A stretch of 15,801 nt of DNA from Treponema sp. (GTDB taxonomy: Bacteria; Spirochaetota; Spirochaetia; Treponematales; Treponemataceae), in contig JAEDJS010000043.1 of assembly GCA_016296205.1 (NCBI GenBank), positions 1-15,801 on the forward strand, in the 5' to 3' direction. A program made the position numbers and the translations under genes. This document shows, in pieces, positions 6,653 to 14,592 of this stretch; position 1 is the first letter of the stretch, and the number at the start of each line of letters is the position of its first letter. Under the pieces are notes generated by a model. It made no database searches and was not told the origin of the DNA. It worked only from the letters and a program-made list of their open reading frames with translations.

Positions 6653-8872
6653 ATGAAAAAATTTTTTTTAGTATTCAGTTTTTTTTCCTGTATTTCAACT
6701 TTAGCCTTTCCTTATACATACAAAACTGATGATTTTGAAATTTCTGGCAACAAAGTGAATTCCCTTGTAGATTCCAATTTCGCTTCTGTAAATGGAAATG
6801 AATTGAATTATACATTTAATGGCCGGTCAAACAAAAGAGTTCTTAAAAATTATCCTCATAAAACAAAAATTATTTTTAATGATGAAATTTTGGATTTTCT
6901 TACAGAGATGGCATTTGAAGAAATCCGTGATGATGTAAGGACTGACGGAACTTTCTGTGCAGGTGCAAAATGGCCTTCTGCATGGACTCGTGATATGAGT
7001 TATGCAATCGATCTTTCACTTTCTTATCTTTTCCCAAAAGAATCAAAAAAATCCCTTGAAACAAGAGTTGATAGAAATTCGGATAAACCATATATTCTTC
7101 AGGACACTGGAACTGGAGGAAGCTGGCCTTGTTCATCAGACAGAATAATCTGGGCAAAAGCAGCATATCAATATGGGTTATTTGCACAGGATGATGAATA
7201 TTTTAAAGATATTTATGAAGTTATAAAAAATACATTGAATCAGGATGATCATACAATTTTTGACCCTCAGAAAAATCTTTACCGGGGAGAACAGAGCTTT
7301 CTTGACTGGCGTGAACAAACTTACCCAAGATGGATGACAAGTCAGTATATTGCCGACAGTTTTGCGTTAGGCACAAATATGGATTTTTACAGTGCCCATA
7401 AAGTTCAGGAAAAAATTGCGTCCCGACTTGGATTAAAACAGGAAGCTCAAGAATGGTCAGATAAAGCAAATCGGTTAAAGAAATCCATTGAAGAAAATTT
7501 TTACATTGAATCAAAAGGTTATTATGGAGCCTATTTGATTTCCGGAATTGATTATCTTTATCAGGGGTATGAAACATTGGGTGAAAGTCTTGCTGTTCTG
7601 GAAGGTATTTCAGATGAATCAAATTATTGCAGAGTATTGGAAGCTGTTCGCCCTTACAAGTGGAACCTTCCGGTAGTTGTTCCCCAGCTTCCTGCTACAA
7701 AAAGTTATCATAATGATGCTGTGTGGCCCTTTGTTACAGGCTACAGAATTAATGCTTTAAAGAAAGCAAAATGTTTTGAAGAACTTGAACGGGAATTTGC
7801 CACCAGTATTTATACAGCAATGATTTTTGGAACTTATCGTGAAAACTATACAGCTTCTACCTGTGACAGGGACGGAACTGAACTTTCCAGTGACCGCCAG
7901 CTTTGGAGTGTTGCAGCCTGGTTGAGTGAAGTTTTTCAGACAGTCTGCGGAATCAATTTTACCCAATCATGTTTGGAGATTTCTCCATGGGTGCCTTCTT
8001 CTCTTGGGGATTCTTCCAAAGGGATTCAGGTTAAGGATCTTGAATTTGGAAACAGTCTCCTTACTCTGGAAATTAAAGGAAGGGGAAACATTATTCAAAG
8101 TGCCAGAATCAACGGAAAAAATGTTCCAATTGATTCACAGGTTTTAAAAATTCCTTACAATTCAGGTAAAGTAAAAGTTGAACTTGTTATGGCCGGCGGT
8201 TTAAATTCAACCTGCACAAAAACTGAATATGTTCTGAATGCAGAAGATGTTACAACATTAACTCCACTTCCATTAATTGAGCAGGATAAAAAAGTTTCTG
8301 CTTTCTGGAAACAGAAAAATGATTCCGCCTGGACACTTTATAAGAATGGAGCTCCAGTAAAAAAACTTGCAGACAGGGAAGTAACTGTAAAAGGCGGTGC
8401 TGTTGCTGACTGCTATTATGTAATTGCCGATTCAGACAAAGATATTCCAGTTCTTCCTGGTACACCCTTTTATGCAGAATCAAAAAATAATACAATTGAA
8501 ATAGAAATCAACAGAAATAATTTTGGAACAGAAATCACTGGCCAGGGATTAACTGATTTTGAAACAAATATTTCTATAAAGAAAAATGGAGTCTATAAAA
8601 TTGATTTTAATTATCAGAATGGCAACGGACCTGTTAATACTGGTGATAAATGTGCAGTCCATTCACTTGTGGTAGACGGAACTGTTGTAAAGCGAATACC
8701 TTTCCCTCAACTTGGAAACTGGAATAAGGTATCAAACACAGCCCCGGTATTTGTTGAACTGTCAAAAGGTTCCCATACAATCAGCCTTGTAACAGACGAG
8801 TGGTGCAGAACAAGTTACGGTAGACTTAATCCAATTAACCTAAAATCTGTTAAACTGGTGAGAACTAAGTGA
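6653..8872 (+). CDS. secreted six-hairpin (alpha/alpha)6 glycoside hydrolase
   Basis: A 739-residue exported protein. Residues 1-19 are a signal peptide (MKKFFLVFSFFSCISTLAFP); Cys13 might allow lipidation, but the lipobox is poor. The catalytic part (about 70-450) has the look of six-hairpin glycosidases: WPSAWTRDMSYA (108-119), DTGTGGSWPCSSDRIIWA (151-168), RGEQSFLDWREQTYPRW (211-227) and SYHNDAVWPFVTGY (351-364). These resemble Bacteroidetes proteins labelled glycogen-debranching or rhamnosidase-like, but I cannot assign a GH family. Asp and Glu residues in the WTRD, GEQSFLDWRE and HNDAVWP blocks are candidate catalytic or binding residues. Residues about 450-520 form a barrel-capping beta domain and 605-739 a beta-rich module resembling a carbohydrate-binding domain. 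Start 6653 is set by GAGGG five bases upstream; the longer open frame runs back into the terminator. The gene is probably monocistronic and acts on a plant or host glycan in the periplasm or at the surface. Confidence 0.8.
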   Translation: MKKFFLVFSFFSCISTLAFPYTYKTDDFEISGNKVNSLVDSNFASVNGNELNYTFNGRSNKRVLKNYPHKTKIIFNDEILDFLTEMAFEEIRDDVRTDGTFCAGAKWPSAWTRDMSYAIDLSLSYLFPKESKKSLETRVDRNSDKPYILQDTGTGGSWPCSSDRIIWAKAAYQYGLFAQDDEYFKDIYEVIKNTLNQDDHTIFDPQKNLYRGEQSFLDWREQTYPRWMTSQYIADSFALGTNMDFYSAHKVQEKIASRLGLKQEAQEWSDKANRLKKSIEENFYIESKGYYGAYLISGIDYLYQGYETLGESLAVLEGISDESNYCRVLEAVRPYKWNLPVVVPQLPATKSYHNDAVWPFVTGYRINALKKAKCFEELEREFATSIYTAMIFGTYRENYTASTCDRDGTELSSDRQLWSVAAWLSEVFQTVCGINFTQSCLEISPWVPSSLGDSSKGIQVKDLEFGNSLLTLEIKGRGNIIQSARINGKNVPIDSQVLKIPYNSGKVKVELVMAGGLNSTCTKTEYVLNAEDVTTLTPLPLIEQDKKVSAFWKQKNDSAWTLYKNGAPVKKLADREVTVKGGAVADCYYVIADSDKDIPVLPGTPFYAESKNNTIEIEINRNNFGTEITGQGLTDFETNISIKKNGVYKIDFNYQNGNGPVNTGDKCAVHSLVVDGTVVKRIPFPQLGNWNKVSNTAPVFVELSKGSHTISLVTDEWCRTSYGRLNPINLKSVKLVRTK

Positions 8873-8906
8873 ATGTCAAAATTCTCTAGTGAAAGTTAAA
8901 TTTTGC

Positions 8907-8928
8907 AAAAAAACTTCATTGTTTTTTT
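8907..8928 (+). terminator. weak A/T-rich hairpin after the glycosidase gene
   Basis: AAAAAAAC (8907-8914) and GTTTTTTT (8921-8928) are perfect inverted arms around a six-base loop, 34 bases after the stop codon. The stem has a single G-C pair, so its strength as a terminator is doubtful, although the T-rich 3' arm fits one. Confidence 0.35.
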
Positions 8929-8947
8929 AGGAATAAAAAGAATTTAC

Positions 8948-8976
8948 TTGCAAGTTTTAAATACCACATTTATAAT
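8948..8976 (+). promoter_or_regulatory. promoter of the c-di-GMP protein gene
   Basis: TTGCAA (8948-8953), a 17-base spacer and TATAAT (8971-8976). Transcription would start near 8983 and leave a leader of about 84 bases before ATG 9067, the longest leader predicted in this window. Confidence 0.7.
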
Positions 8977-9009
8977 TATACTAAGTGTGAGGATTACAAA
9001 AAAAATTAG

Positions 9010-9052
9010 TTGCCGAAAAAATTAAAATTCTGCGGCAAGGGATAAATATCCA
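9010..9052 (+). promoter_or_regulatory. structured 5' leader of the c-di-GMP gene
   Basis: TTGCCG (9010-9015) and CGGCAA (9033-9038) are perfect inverted arms around a 17-base A-rich loop. Immediately after lies a second short dyad, GGATA/TATCC (about 9040-9051), just before the GGAG ribosome-binding site (9058-9061). The arrangement could modulate translation or bind a protein. I see no match to the conserved core of known c-di-GMP riboswitches. Confidence 0.35.
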
Positions 9053-9066
9053 GAAACGGAGCACTT

Positions 9067-10761
9067 ATGGCACAAAGGACCTCAAACGATTCAACTGCTT
9101 TATCATTGTTTACCAAAGAATTTTTAGATAAACTTTCAGTTCCGATAGCAATTTTTCAGGCAATTTTTGACTCTACTTCCAGTGTACATGATTACAAAGT
9201 AATATATGTTAATGAAGAACATAGAAAACAGTCCGGCAATTTTCATACACCAGGCCAGTATTATTCTGAATTTAAAGATAAATTACCTCCTGCAATTCAT
9301 TTTTTTGATATTTTTAACAATGTAATTAAAACAGGTGAAACATATGTTCAGGAATATTTGAACCTTTCACTTAACCGCTGGTTTAAAATGACATTGCAGA
9401 AAATGGGAAAGGATATGATTTCCCTTTCAAAAGTTGATATTACAAGTGAAAAACTTCTTGAGCGCCATGTTCAATTTCTTGAGTTAAATGACTGTGCAAC
9501 TGGCCTTGCAAACAGTGCCAATTTCCTAAAAACTCTAAGGCAGAAAGTAGAAGTCGCCAAAGCAAGTGATAAAAAAATCGGCCTTATTGTTTTTAATATA
9601 GATAATTTAAGCTCTGTAAATGATTTAAGCGGCAGGGAAGCGGGAGATCAGGTAATCAGAGAGGTTGCAAAACTCCTTATTTCTCTAGAAACTGATATTT
9701 TTAATTCCTTTAGACTTGACGGTGATGAATTTGGAATCATCTGTTCTGATGTTCAGGATAAAAATGGGCTGATGAAAATTGTTACCCAGCTTTTTGCAAA
9801 AATCTGTGCAATTAATGTAAGTGTAAGTATGGGCATATCAATTTTCCCTGATCATGAATCATCGGCAATGGGATTGTTCAGAAATGCTGATCTTGCAGTG
9901 CATCATATAAAAAATAACGGTAAAGGAAACTTCGACTTTTTTGAAAGTGAAATGTATGACAACTTCCTTAACCGGGATCAAATTCAGAAAAAAATATTCT
10001 ATGGTATTCAGAATAAACAGTTTATGCTTTATTACCAGCCACAGTTTTATCTTGAAGGTCATAAACTCCGTGGGTTTGAAGCACTTATCCGCTGGTATGA
10101 AGATGGTTACGGCTGGCGTTCACCAATGAGTTTTATTCCAATAGCCGAAGAAAGTAATCTTATTCAGAATCTTGGGGACTGGATTTTGGAAACAGCATGT
10201 TCAACACTGGCAAAGTGGCAGCGGGACTTTAGATTTGATGGAATCCTGAGCGTAAACATTTCTCCGGCTCAACTTAAGAATCCTAATTTTATTCAGAGAG
10301 TAAAAGAACTTGTTTTAGGAAATCAACTTAAACCAGGTTCTCTTGAGCTTGAACTTACGGAAGGAATTTTTATCAAAGATACTGTTAAAACTTCCGAAAT
10401 TCTTAATGAACTTAAAAATATTGGAATTCGCCTGGCACTGGATGATTTTGGAACCGGTTATTCCTCTCTCAGATATCTTGCAAAAATGCCTTTTGATACA
10501 ATTAAACTTGATAAAAGCTTTATAGACAGTATTGCAGAAGGTAACAATCTCAACATAGAAATAATTGCTTCACTTGTTCCGGTTACAAAACGGGCAGGAA
10601 TGGAAACTATTGCAGAAGGAATAGAAAAAGACGAGCAGCTTTCATTCCTTACAGATATTGAGTGTAATACAGTACAAGGTTATTTGTGGGGCAAACCTAT
10701 TCCAGAATCAAAAGCAAGCCAGTTCCTTATGGGAGACCAGTCGGCTTTAGATAAAATCTGA
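9067..10761 (+). CDS. PAS-like/GGDEF/EAL protein, predicted c-di-GMP phosphodiesterase
   Basis: A 564-residue soluble protein. Residues 15-130 form a PAS-like sensor region, about 135-295 a GGDEF domain and 305-555 an EAL domain. The EAL domain keeps its catalytic set: EALIRW (E338), N397 in VNISPAQL, E432 in ELTEG, DDFGTG (D459, D460), K480, E517 in AEGIE and Q537 in QGYLWG. The GGDEF domain is degenerate: the signature is DGDEF (218-222), the first metal-binding aspartate of the usual DxD motif is Asn177 (FNIDN), and no RxxD inhibitory site precedes the signature. Net activity is therefore predicted to be hydrolysis of c-di-GMP to pGpG, with the GGDEF part perhaps a GTP-binding regulator. 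There are no membrane segments. Start 9067 follows GGAG by five bases. In spirochaetes c-di-GMP affects motility and host adaptation. Confidence 0.9.
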   Translation: MAQRTSNDSTALSLFTKEFLDKLSVPIAIFQAIFDSTSSVHDYKVIYVNEEHRKQSGNFHTPGQYYSEFKDKLPPAIHFFDIFNNVIKTGETYVQEYLNLSLNRWFKMTLQKMGKDMISLSKVDITSEKLLERHVQFLELNDCATGLANSANFLKTLRQKVEVAKASDKKIGLIVFNIDNLSSVNDLSGREAGDQVIREVAKLLISLETDIFNSFRLDGDEFGIICSDVQDKNGLMKIVTQLFAKICAINVSVSMGISIFPDHESSAMGLFRNADLAVHHIKNNGKGNFDFFESEMYDNFLNRDQIQKKIFYGIQNKQFMLYYQPQFYLEGHKLRGFEALIRWYEDGYGWRSPMSFIPIAEESNLIQNLGDWILETACSTLAKWQRDFRFDGILSVNISPAQLKNPNFIQRVKELVLGNQLKPGSLELELTEGIFIKDTVKTSEILNELKNIGIRLALDDFGTGYSSLRYLAKMPFDTIKLDKSFIDSIAEGNNLNIEIIASLVPVTKRAGMETIAEGIEKDEQLSFLTDIECNTVQGYLWGKPIPESKASQFLMGDQSALDKI

Positions 10762-10790
10762 TTTTTGTCCGATTTCAATTTTTTTACTAC

Positions 10791-10818
10791 TTGACTAAAT
10801 CTCCAATTTCAGTAATTA
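10791..10818 (+). promoter_or_regulatory. possible promoter of the DUF4912/GH57-like pair
   Basis: TTGACT (10791-10796), a 16-base spacer and TAATTA (10813-10818). The -10 is imperfect. The predicted start of transcription lies about four bases before ATG 10829, and no Shine-Dalgarno sequence precedes that ATG, so the leader would be almost absent. Confidence 0.4.
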
Positions 10819-10828
10819 TGTAGACGCT

Positions 10829-11494
10829 ATGGAAAAAGTTGCGCTTACAAGGCAAAGTCTGGAATCAGCATCGAATGCAGTTTTAATTTCACTTGCTGAT
10901 GATTATGGTATTGATATCCCCTTAAATCTTGATCGCGTCCTCATTATTGGTGAGCTTCTGGAAGCTTATAGTGAGCAGGAAGAAGAAAACCAGGATGATG
11001 AAATTTATGAAGACAATACTGAATCAACAGAAAACAGTCTTCCTTTTACCTATAATGAAACTCATATTGCAGTAATGTTAAGGGATCCGGCCTGGGCTTT
11101 TGTTTATTGGGATATTCGTGAACAGGAACTTAGAGACTTGCAGAATTCAAGCAACTTTACTTCACTTTCTCTTCGTGTAAATTTTTATGATTCCATCAGT
11201 TCAACAGAAAGCAGTGAAAATTTTGATGTTAAGATTTCACTTTATGACCGCCAGCAGTATATTTTGATTCCTTCAGGCAAAAGGTATTTTACTATTGAAC
11301 TTTTGCAGAATACAACTAATCTTCCTCCAGAGCGAATGGCAATAACCGGTTTGGTTAGAATTCCTCAAGGGTCAGATAAAGTTCAGAAGCTTCAACCTGG
11401 AAAGCAGCTGGATATTACAGAATTGCAGAAACTTTCAGGAATGGAAGAAGCTTTGAATAACCTTTATAAAAATCACGTTCAGTCATTTTCTTGA
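10829..11494 (+). CDS. DUF4912 domain protein
   Basis: A 221-residue cytoplasmic protein. Residues 1-46 form helices resembling the Rho N-terminal/SAP-like module (SLADDYGIDIPLNLDRVLI), then an acidic linker (48-69, rich in Glu/Asp). The DUF4912 domain covers about 74-180 with its signature LRDPAWAFVYWDI (84-96). The domain's function is not established; its Trp/Tyr-rich signature and beta-rich pattern look like a ligand- or carbohydrate-binding beta-sandwich, which is inference. A GH57-like gene starts 23 bases downstream, and DUF4912 and DUF1957/GH57 genes are neighbours in other spirochaetes to my knowledge, which suggests joint action. The ATG lacks a ribosome-binding site and sits close to a possible -10, so translation may be nearly leaderless. 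No signal peptide is seen. Confidence 0.85.
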   Translation: MEKVALTRQSLESASNAVLISLADDYGIDIPLNLDRVLIIGELLEAYSEQEEENQDDEIYEDNTESTENSLPFTYNETHIAVMLRDPAWAFVYWDIREQELRDLQNSSNFTSLSLRVNFYDSISSTESSENFDVKISLYDRQQYILIPSGKRYFTIELLQNTTNLPPERMAITGLVRIPQGSDKVQKLQPGKQLDITELQKLSGMEEALNNLYKNHVQSFS

Positions 11495-11517
11495 TGATAA
11501 TTAACTGGGAGAAAAAA

Positions 11518-13101
11518 ATGTCTAAGTCGAATATTGTTTTTAATATTGTTGCAGATCAGGGGTATATCCGCAGTGACGGTAAACGGGATTTTTCTGCAGA
11601 AAATGACATTCTTTTTTCCGCAATTTCAAATACTTATGTTCCGCTTTTAAATCTATTTGAAATTTTAAGACAGGATAGAATCGATTTTAAAATCGGTGTT
11701 GTTCTTTCTCCAATTGTATGCGCACTTTTAAATGATCCTCAGGTTCAAACTGAATATGTTGAATGGCTTGACCGAAGAATAGATTTGGGAAATTCAGAAA
11801 TTTCAAAATTTAAAAAAGATGATCCCCTTTATAAAAATGCTGCAGACTGTTTAAATGCTGCCCAGAAAGCAAAAACTGATTTTGTTGAAGTTTACCAACA
11901 GAAGCTCCTTAAAAAGTTTAAAGAATATCAGGAACTTGGTTTTATTGAACTTATTTCTACATCAGCCACATCTGCTTTTCTTCCTCATCTGTCAGAAATG
12001 CAGGAAGCAATTAATGCCCAGGTAGAAATTGGACTTATGAGTCAGAAACAGCATTTTGGTTCTGCAGGGGAAGGGTTCTATTTACCTTACAATGGTTATT
12101 CAGAAGGATTAGAATATTCACTCAGACCATATGGCATAAATTATACAATTCTGGATGCAAATGCAATTTTGTTTTCCGATAAAGTTCCTTCAACTGGAAT
12201 TTTTGCACCAGTTCGAACTTTGAATTCTCTTGTAGTTTTTGGTAGTGACAGTGATGTTCCAGCTTGTATTATTGGTGATGACGGATATGCTCAACATGAA
12301 GTATATAAAAATGTTCATCGTGACATTGGTTTTGAATATTCAATAAAAGAACTTGAACCTTTTGCAAAAAACATTGAACGCAGAGTACCAACAGGGTATA
12401 AATATTGGAATAATTCTTCAGACTCTCAAAATTTTTATGACGTTGAAAAGGCTCTCCAGCAGGCAAAAATTCATGCTCAGAATTTTGTTCAGAAAAAAAC
12501 TGCACTTCTTGATAAAGCCAAAAAATATATGGAACAGGATGATCCGGTGCTTGTTTGTAACATTCCTGCAGAATTATTGGGAAATAAATGGGCAGAAGGA
12601 ATCAACTGGTTTGAAGAAGTTCTTCGTTTGTTGAATGATAATCAGACTGTTCAGACAAATGTTTGCGGAAATCTTATTCAGAATCAGTTTAGTCTGCCAA
12701 AAATTTCACCTTATCCATGTGCTTCCAATGGAACCGGTTATGGTGAAGATTTTATTGATTCCAAAAATGACTGGATGATTCGTTATATTCAGAAAGCAAC
12801 AGCAAGAATGATTGACCTGGCAGAAAGATTTCCAACAGATTCTGGCCTTAAGCAGAGATTGTTGAATCTTGGAGCAAAAGAAGTTTTGCTGTGTCAGTCA
12901 AGCGCCTGGCCAAAAATGATTAAAGACGGAGTTTATCCACAGTTTGCAGAAGAAGAATTTAAGAAAACAGTTTTAGCTTTCAGTCAGGTTTTTGATTCCC
13001 TTGGCTGCAGTACAGTTAGTACTGAATGGCTTACAACAATAGAAAAAGAACATTCTATTTTTCAGTGGCTCAACTACAGAGTTTTCAGTCCAAAAAAATA
13101 A
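11518..13101 (+). CDS. GH57/DUF1957-like protein lacking the family catalytic residues
   Basis: A 527-residue protein following the plan of bacterial GH57 alpha-glucan branching enzymes: an N-terminal barrel, the GFYLP block (186-190), APVRTLNSLVVFG (230-242), HRDIGFEY (267-274), PTGYKYW (291-297), the PAELLGNKWAEG block (350-361) and a C-terminal helical part with NDWMIRY and QSSAW (460-464). Key residues are changed. The nucleophile Glu of LPEC is Tyr191 (LPYNGY), the acid/base Asp of DTELFGHWW is Pro350, and the conserved Asp of QSSDW is Ala463. The protein is therefore predicted not to act as a branching enzyme or hydrolase and may bind glucan or regulate. Start 11518 is set by GGGAG seven bases upstream; the open frame from TTG 11491 is less likely. 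It follows the DUF4912 gene by 23 bases and ends 10 bases from the convergent UPF0164 gene, with no terminator visible between. Confidence 0.85.
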   Translation: MSKSNIVFNIVADQGYIRSDGKRDFSAENDILFSAISNTYVPLLNLFEILRQDRIDFKIGVVLSPIVCALLNDPQVQTEYVEWLDRRIDLGNSEISKFKKDDPLYKNAADCLNAAQKAKTDFVEVYQQKLLKKFKEYQELGFIELISTSATSAFLPHLSEMQEAINAQVEIGLMSQKQHFGSAGEGFYLPYNGYSEGLEYSLRPYGINYTILDANAILFSDKVPSTGIFAPVRTLNSLVVFGSDSDVPACIIGDDGYAQHEVYKNVHRDIGFEYSIKELEPFAKNIERRVPTGYKYWNNSSDSQNFYDVEKALQQAKIHAQNFVQKKTALLDKAKKYMEQDDPVLVCNIPAELLGNKWAEGINWFEEVLRLLNDNQTVQTNVCGNLIQNQFSLPKISPYPCASNGTGYGEDFIDSKNDWMIRYIQKATARMIDLAERFPTDSGLKQRLLNLGAKEVLLCQSSAWPKMIKDGVYPQFAEEEFKKTVLAFSQVFDSLGCSTVSTEWLTTIEKEHSIFQWLNYRVFSPKK

Positions 13102-13111
13102 TCTTGTTTTT

Positions 13112-14434
13112 CTACTGAAGCATCTGTGCTTCTTTAACTTTCTTAAGATTTGCCCGTTCCTCTTTTATTACGTTGATTCCTTTAATGGCCGGGTCAAATT
13201 CCGGATCGATTCTCAAAAGCCTCTGCCATTGTTTCATGGCTTTGTCAAGTAAAACTACAGCCTGATCAGTGTCTTCTGCAACAGCACTTTGAGCATAGAA
13301 TAAAAGACCGTCACGGTAAAGTTTATCGATAGTGTCCTGTTTATCCTGTCTGCCTCTGTCTCCTAATAGAAGTTTCGCACTTACAGAAATGTGATTTACA
13401 GGATTTGCTGAACTTGATAAATCCAGTGTGTAAGTTGCCCCCATTCTGATATTTTTTACCATAAATTCAGCACCTGTACTGAATCTGGGATTTCCACCCT
13501 GAAGTAAAAATCCACCCATGAGAGAAATAAAATCTGCAGCATCAATCATAACGCCACATGCGTAGCAGCTTTCTTCACTAGCTTTAATGTCCAAAAGATT
13601 TACCGGTTTTCTGTATTCAAAAGTAAAAATTAATGGTCGTATGACTTTATAAGAGAGCCCTGCAGCAATTCTTGAAGGCAATGGATCATCAAGACATATT
13701 CCGGTTCCAAAACCAGTTAGTCCGGCTCCAATATTTACCACGGCAATTCCAACTCTCATATTAGGTTCACGGCTTGAATAAAATTTCAAAAAATTAAATC
13801 TGGTAAGTAATCCCAAATCAGCCATAAGAGCAATACCGCTTTGTCCCGAATAATCTGGCATACTTCTGAAACTGGTTTTTATATTTCCACCAAAACTTAA
13901 ACCCTTAAAAGAATATGATGAAAGAAAGTTGTAGCTGGCATTTAAAGTCAATGTTGATTCAGAATAGTAAGTTGATGAAACTTTTTCGCCAAAAATATCA
14001 TACTCAGTAAAAGGCACATAGAAACATTTTAGTCCTGCACCCATGCCAAAGTTATTTAATCGAGTAGTCCATGCAAAAGAATCAATTGAACTGTCTGCAA
14101 TCCAGTTGTTGTGGAACAAACTGAATTCTGTCTGCTTAAGAGTAGCACTGCCGGCCGGATTGTAATCTAAAAAACCGATATCATTTGAAAGCCCAGTGTA
14201 ACTTGTACCTAAACTTTCAGCTCTGCCTCCCTGCGGAATCAAAAGAGACCGGTATGAAGTTTGGCCAGTTGTGTCTGCAAAAAGTGACTGGAAGGGATTG
14301 CTCATAGAACCCTGTAAGTCGCCAATTCCCAAAGCAATAACCGGAGTCAGCTGCAATATTCCAGCATAAATTGCAATTGCGGCAATTTTCTTGATTGAGA
14401 AATTTCTACTGTTTTGCAAAAATTTACAGCACAT
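13112..14434 (-). CDS. UPF0164 family outer-membrane protein (FadL/PorV-like)
   Basis: A 440-residue protein. Residues about 15-36 are the hydrophobic core of a signal peptide (KKIAAIAIYAGILQLTPVIALG) with a longish n-region. Then comes the UPF0164/PorV hallmark GGRAESLGTSYTGLSNDIGFLDYNPAG (split across 69-95) and alternating beta strands typical of a FadL-like barrel to about residue 365. The C-terminal 75 residues are helical and TPR-like (DGLLFYAQSAVAEDTDQA, KQWQRLLRIDPEFDPA), a feature of treponemal members. The family is Treponema-typical and proposed to import long-chain fatty acids or other hydrophobic compounds; that function is inferred. I chose ATG 14434 because the longer frame to 14578 crosses the regulatory dyads and lacks signal-like sequence. 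No clear ribosome-binding site is present. GATAAT lies six bases before the ATG, and three dyads (14482-14555) lie upstream, so XRE control is possible. Confidence 0.85.
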   Translation of the reverse strand: MCCKFLQNSRNFSIKKIAAIAIYAGILQLTPVIALGIGDLQGSMSNPFQSLFADTTGQTSYRSLLIPQGGRAESLGTSYTGLSNDIGFLDYNPAGSATLKQTEFSLFHNNWIADSSIDSFAWTTRLNNFGMGAGLKCFYVPFTEYDIFGEKVSSTYYSESTLTLNASYNFLSSYSFKGLSFGGNIKTSFRSMPDYSGQSGIALMADLGLLTRFNFLKFYSSREPNMRVGIAVVNIGAGLTGFGTGICLDDPLPSRIAAGLSYKVIRPLIFTFEYRKPVNLLDIKASEESCYACGVMIDAADFISLMGGFLLQGGNPRFSTGAEFMVKNIRMGATYTLDLSSSANPVNHISVSAKLLLGDRGRQDKQDTIDKLYRDGLLFYAQSAVAEDTDQAVVLLDKAMKQWQRLLRIDPEFDPAIKGINVIKEERANLKKVKEAQMLQ

Positions 14435-14481
14435 CGTTTTATTATCGGCAAGGTATTTGATTTCATTTACAATTATTTTCA

Positions 14482-14492
14482 AACTAGAAGTT
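14482..14492. promoter_or_regulatory. dyad site A (AACTagaAGTT)
   Basis: A perfect AACT-N3-AGTT inverted repeat, 101 bases before the plus-strand XRE start and 48 bases upstream of the UPF0164 start. It lies 32 bases from site B, start to start. Confidence 0.6.
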
Positions 14493-14513
14493 ACAGTTTT
14501 TGCAATGAATTTG

Positions 14514-14524
14514 AACTGAAAGTT
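14514..14524. promoter_or_regulatory. dyad site B (AACTgaaAGTT)
   Basis: A perfect AACT-N3-AGTT dyad, 69 bases before the ATG at 14593. That equals the distance of site E from the minus-strand XRE gene. It is 32 bases from site A and 31 from the degenerate site C. Confidence 0.65.
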
Positions 14525-14544
14525 TAAATTGTTTATGAAATTTA

Positions 14545-14555
14545 AACTGTAGCAT
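14545..14555. promoter_or_regulatory. degenerate dyad site C (AACT half only)
   Basis: Only the AACT half survives (AACTGTAGCAT). It occupies exactly the place expected from the 31-base spacing and lies 38 bases before ATG 14593, the same distance as site D from its gene. Confidence 0.35.
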
Positions 14556-14578
14556 ATTAGATTTATGAAGTTACCCAT

Positions 14579-14586
14579 ATTATAAT
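14579..14586. promoter_or_regulatory. overlapping divergent -10 boxes
   Basis: TATAAT is present on the plus strand (14581-14586) and on the minus strand (14579-14584). The plus-strand box lies so that transcription would begin at about the XRE ATG (14593), giving a leaderless message. No good -35 is seen, which would fit activator dependence. The minus-strand box could serve UPF0164 with a leader of about 140 bases. Confidence 0.45.
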
Positions 14587-14592
14587 TATCTT

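Noticed and set aside
8983..9066. c-di-GMP (GEMM) riboswitch in the EAL gene leader
   Set aside because: The conserved core bases and two-helix layout of that class are absent.
14435..14578. N-terminal extension of the UPF0164 protein to 14578
   Set aside because: The 48 extra residues do not look like a signal peptide, and the DNA carries the dyad sites and divergent -10 boxes.
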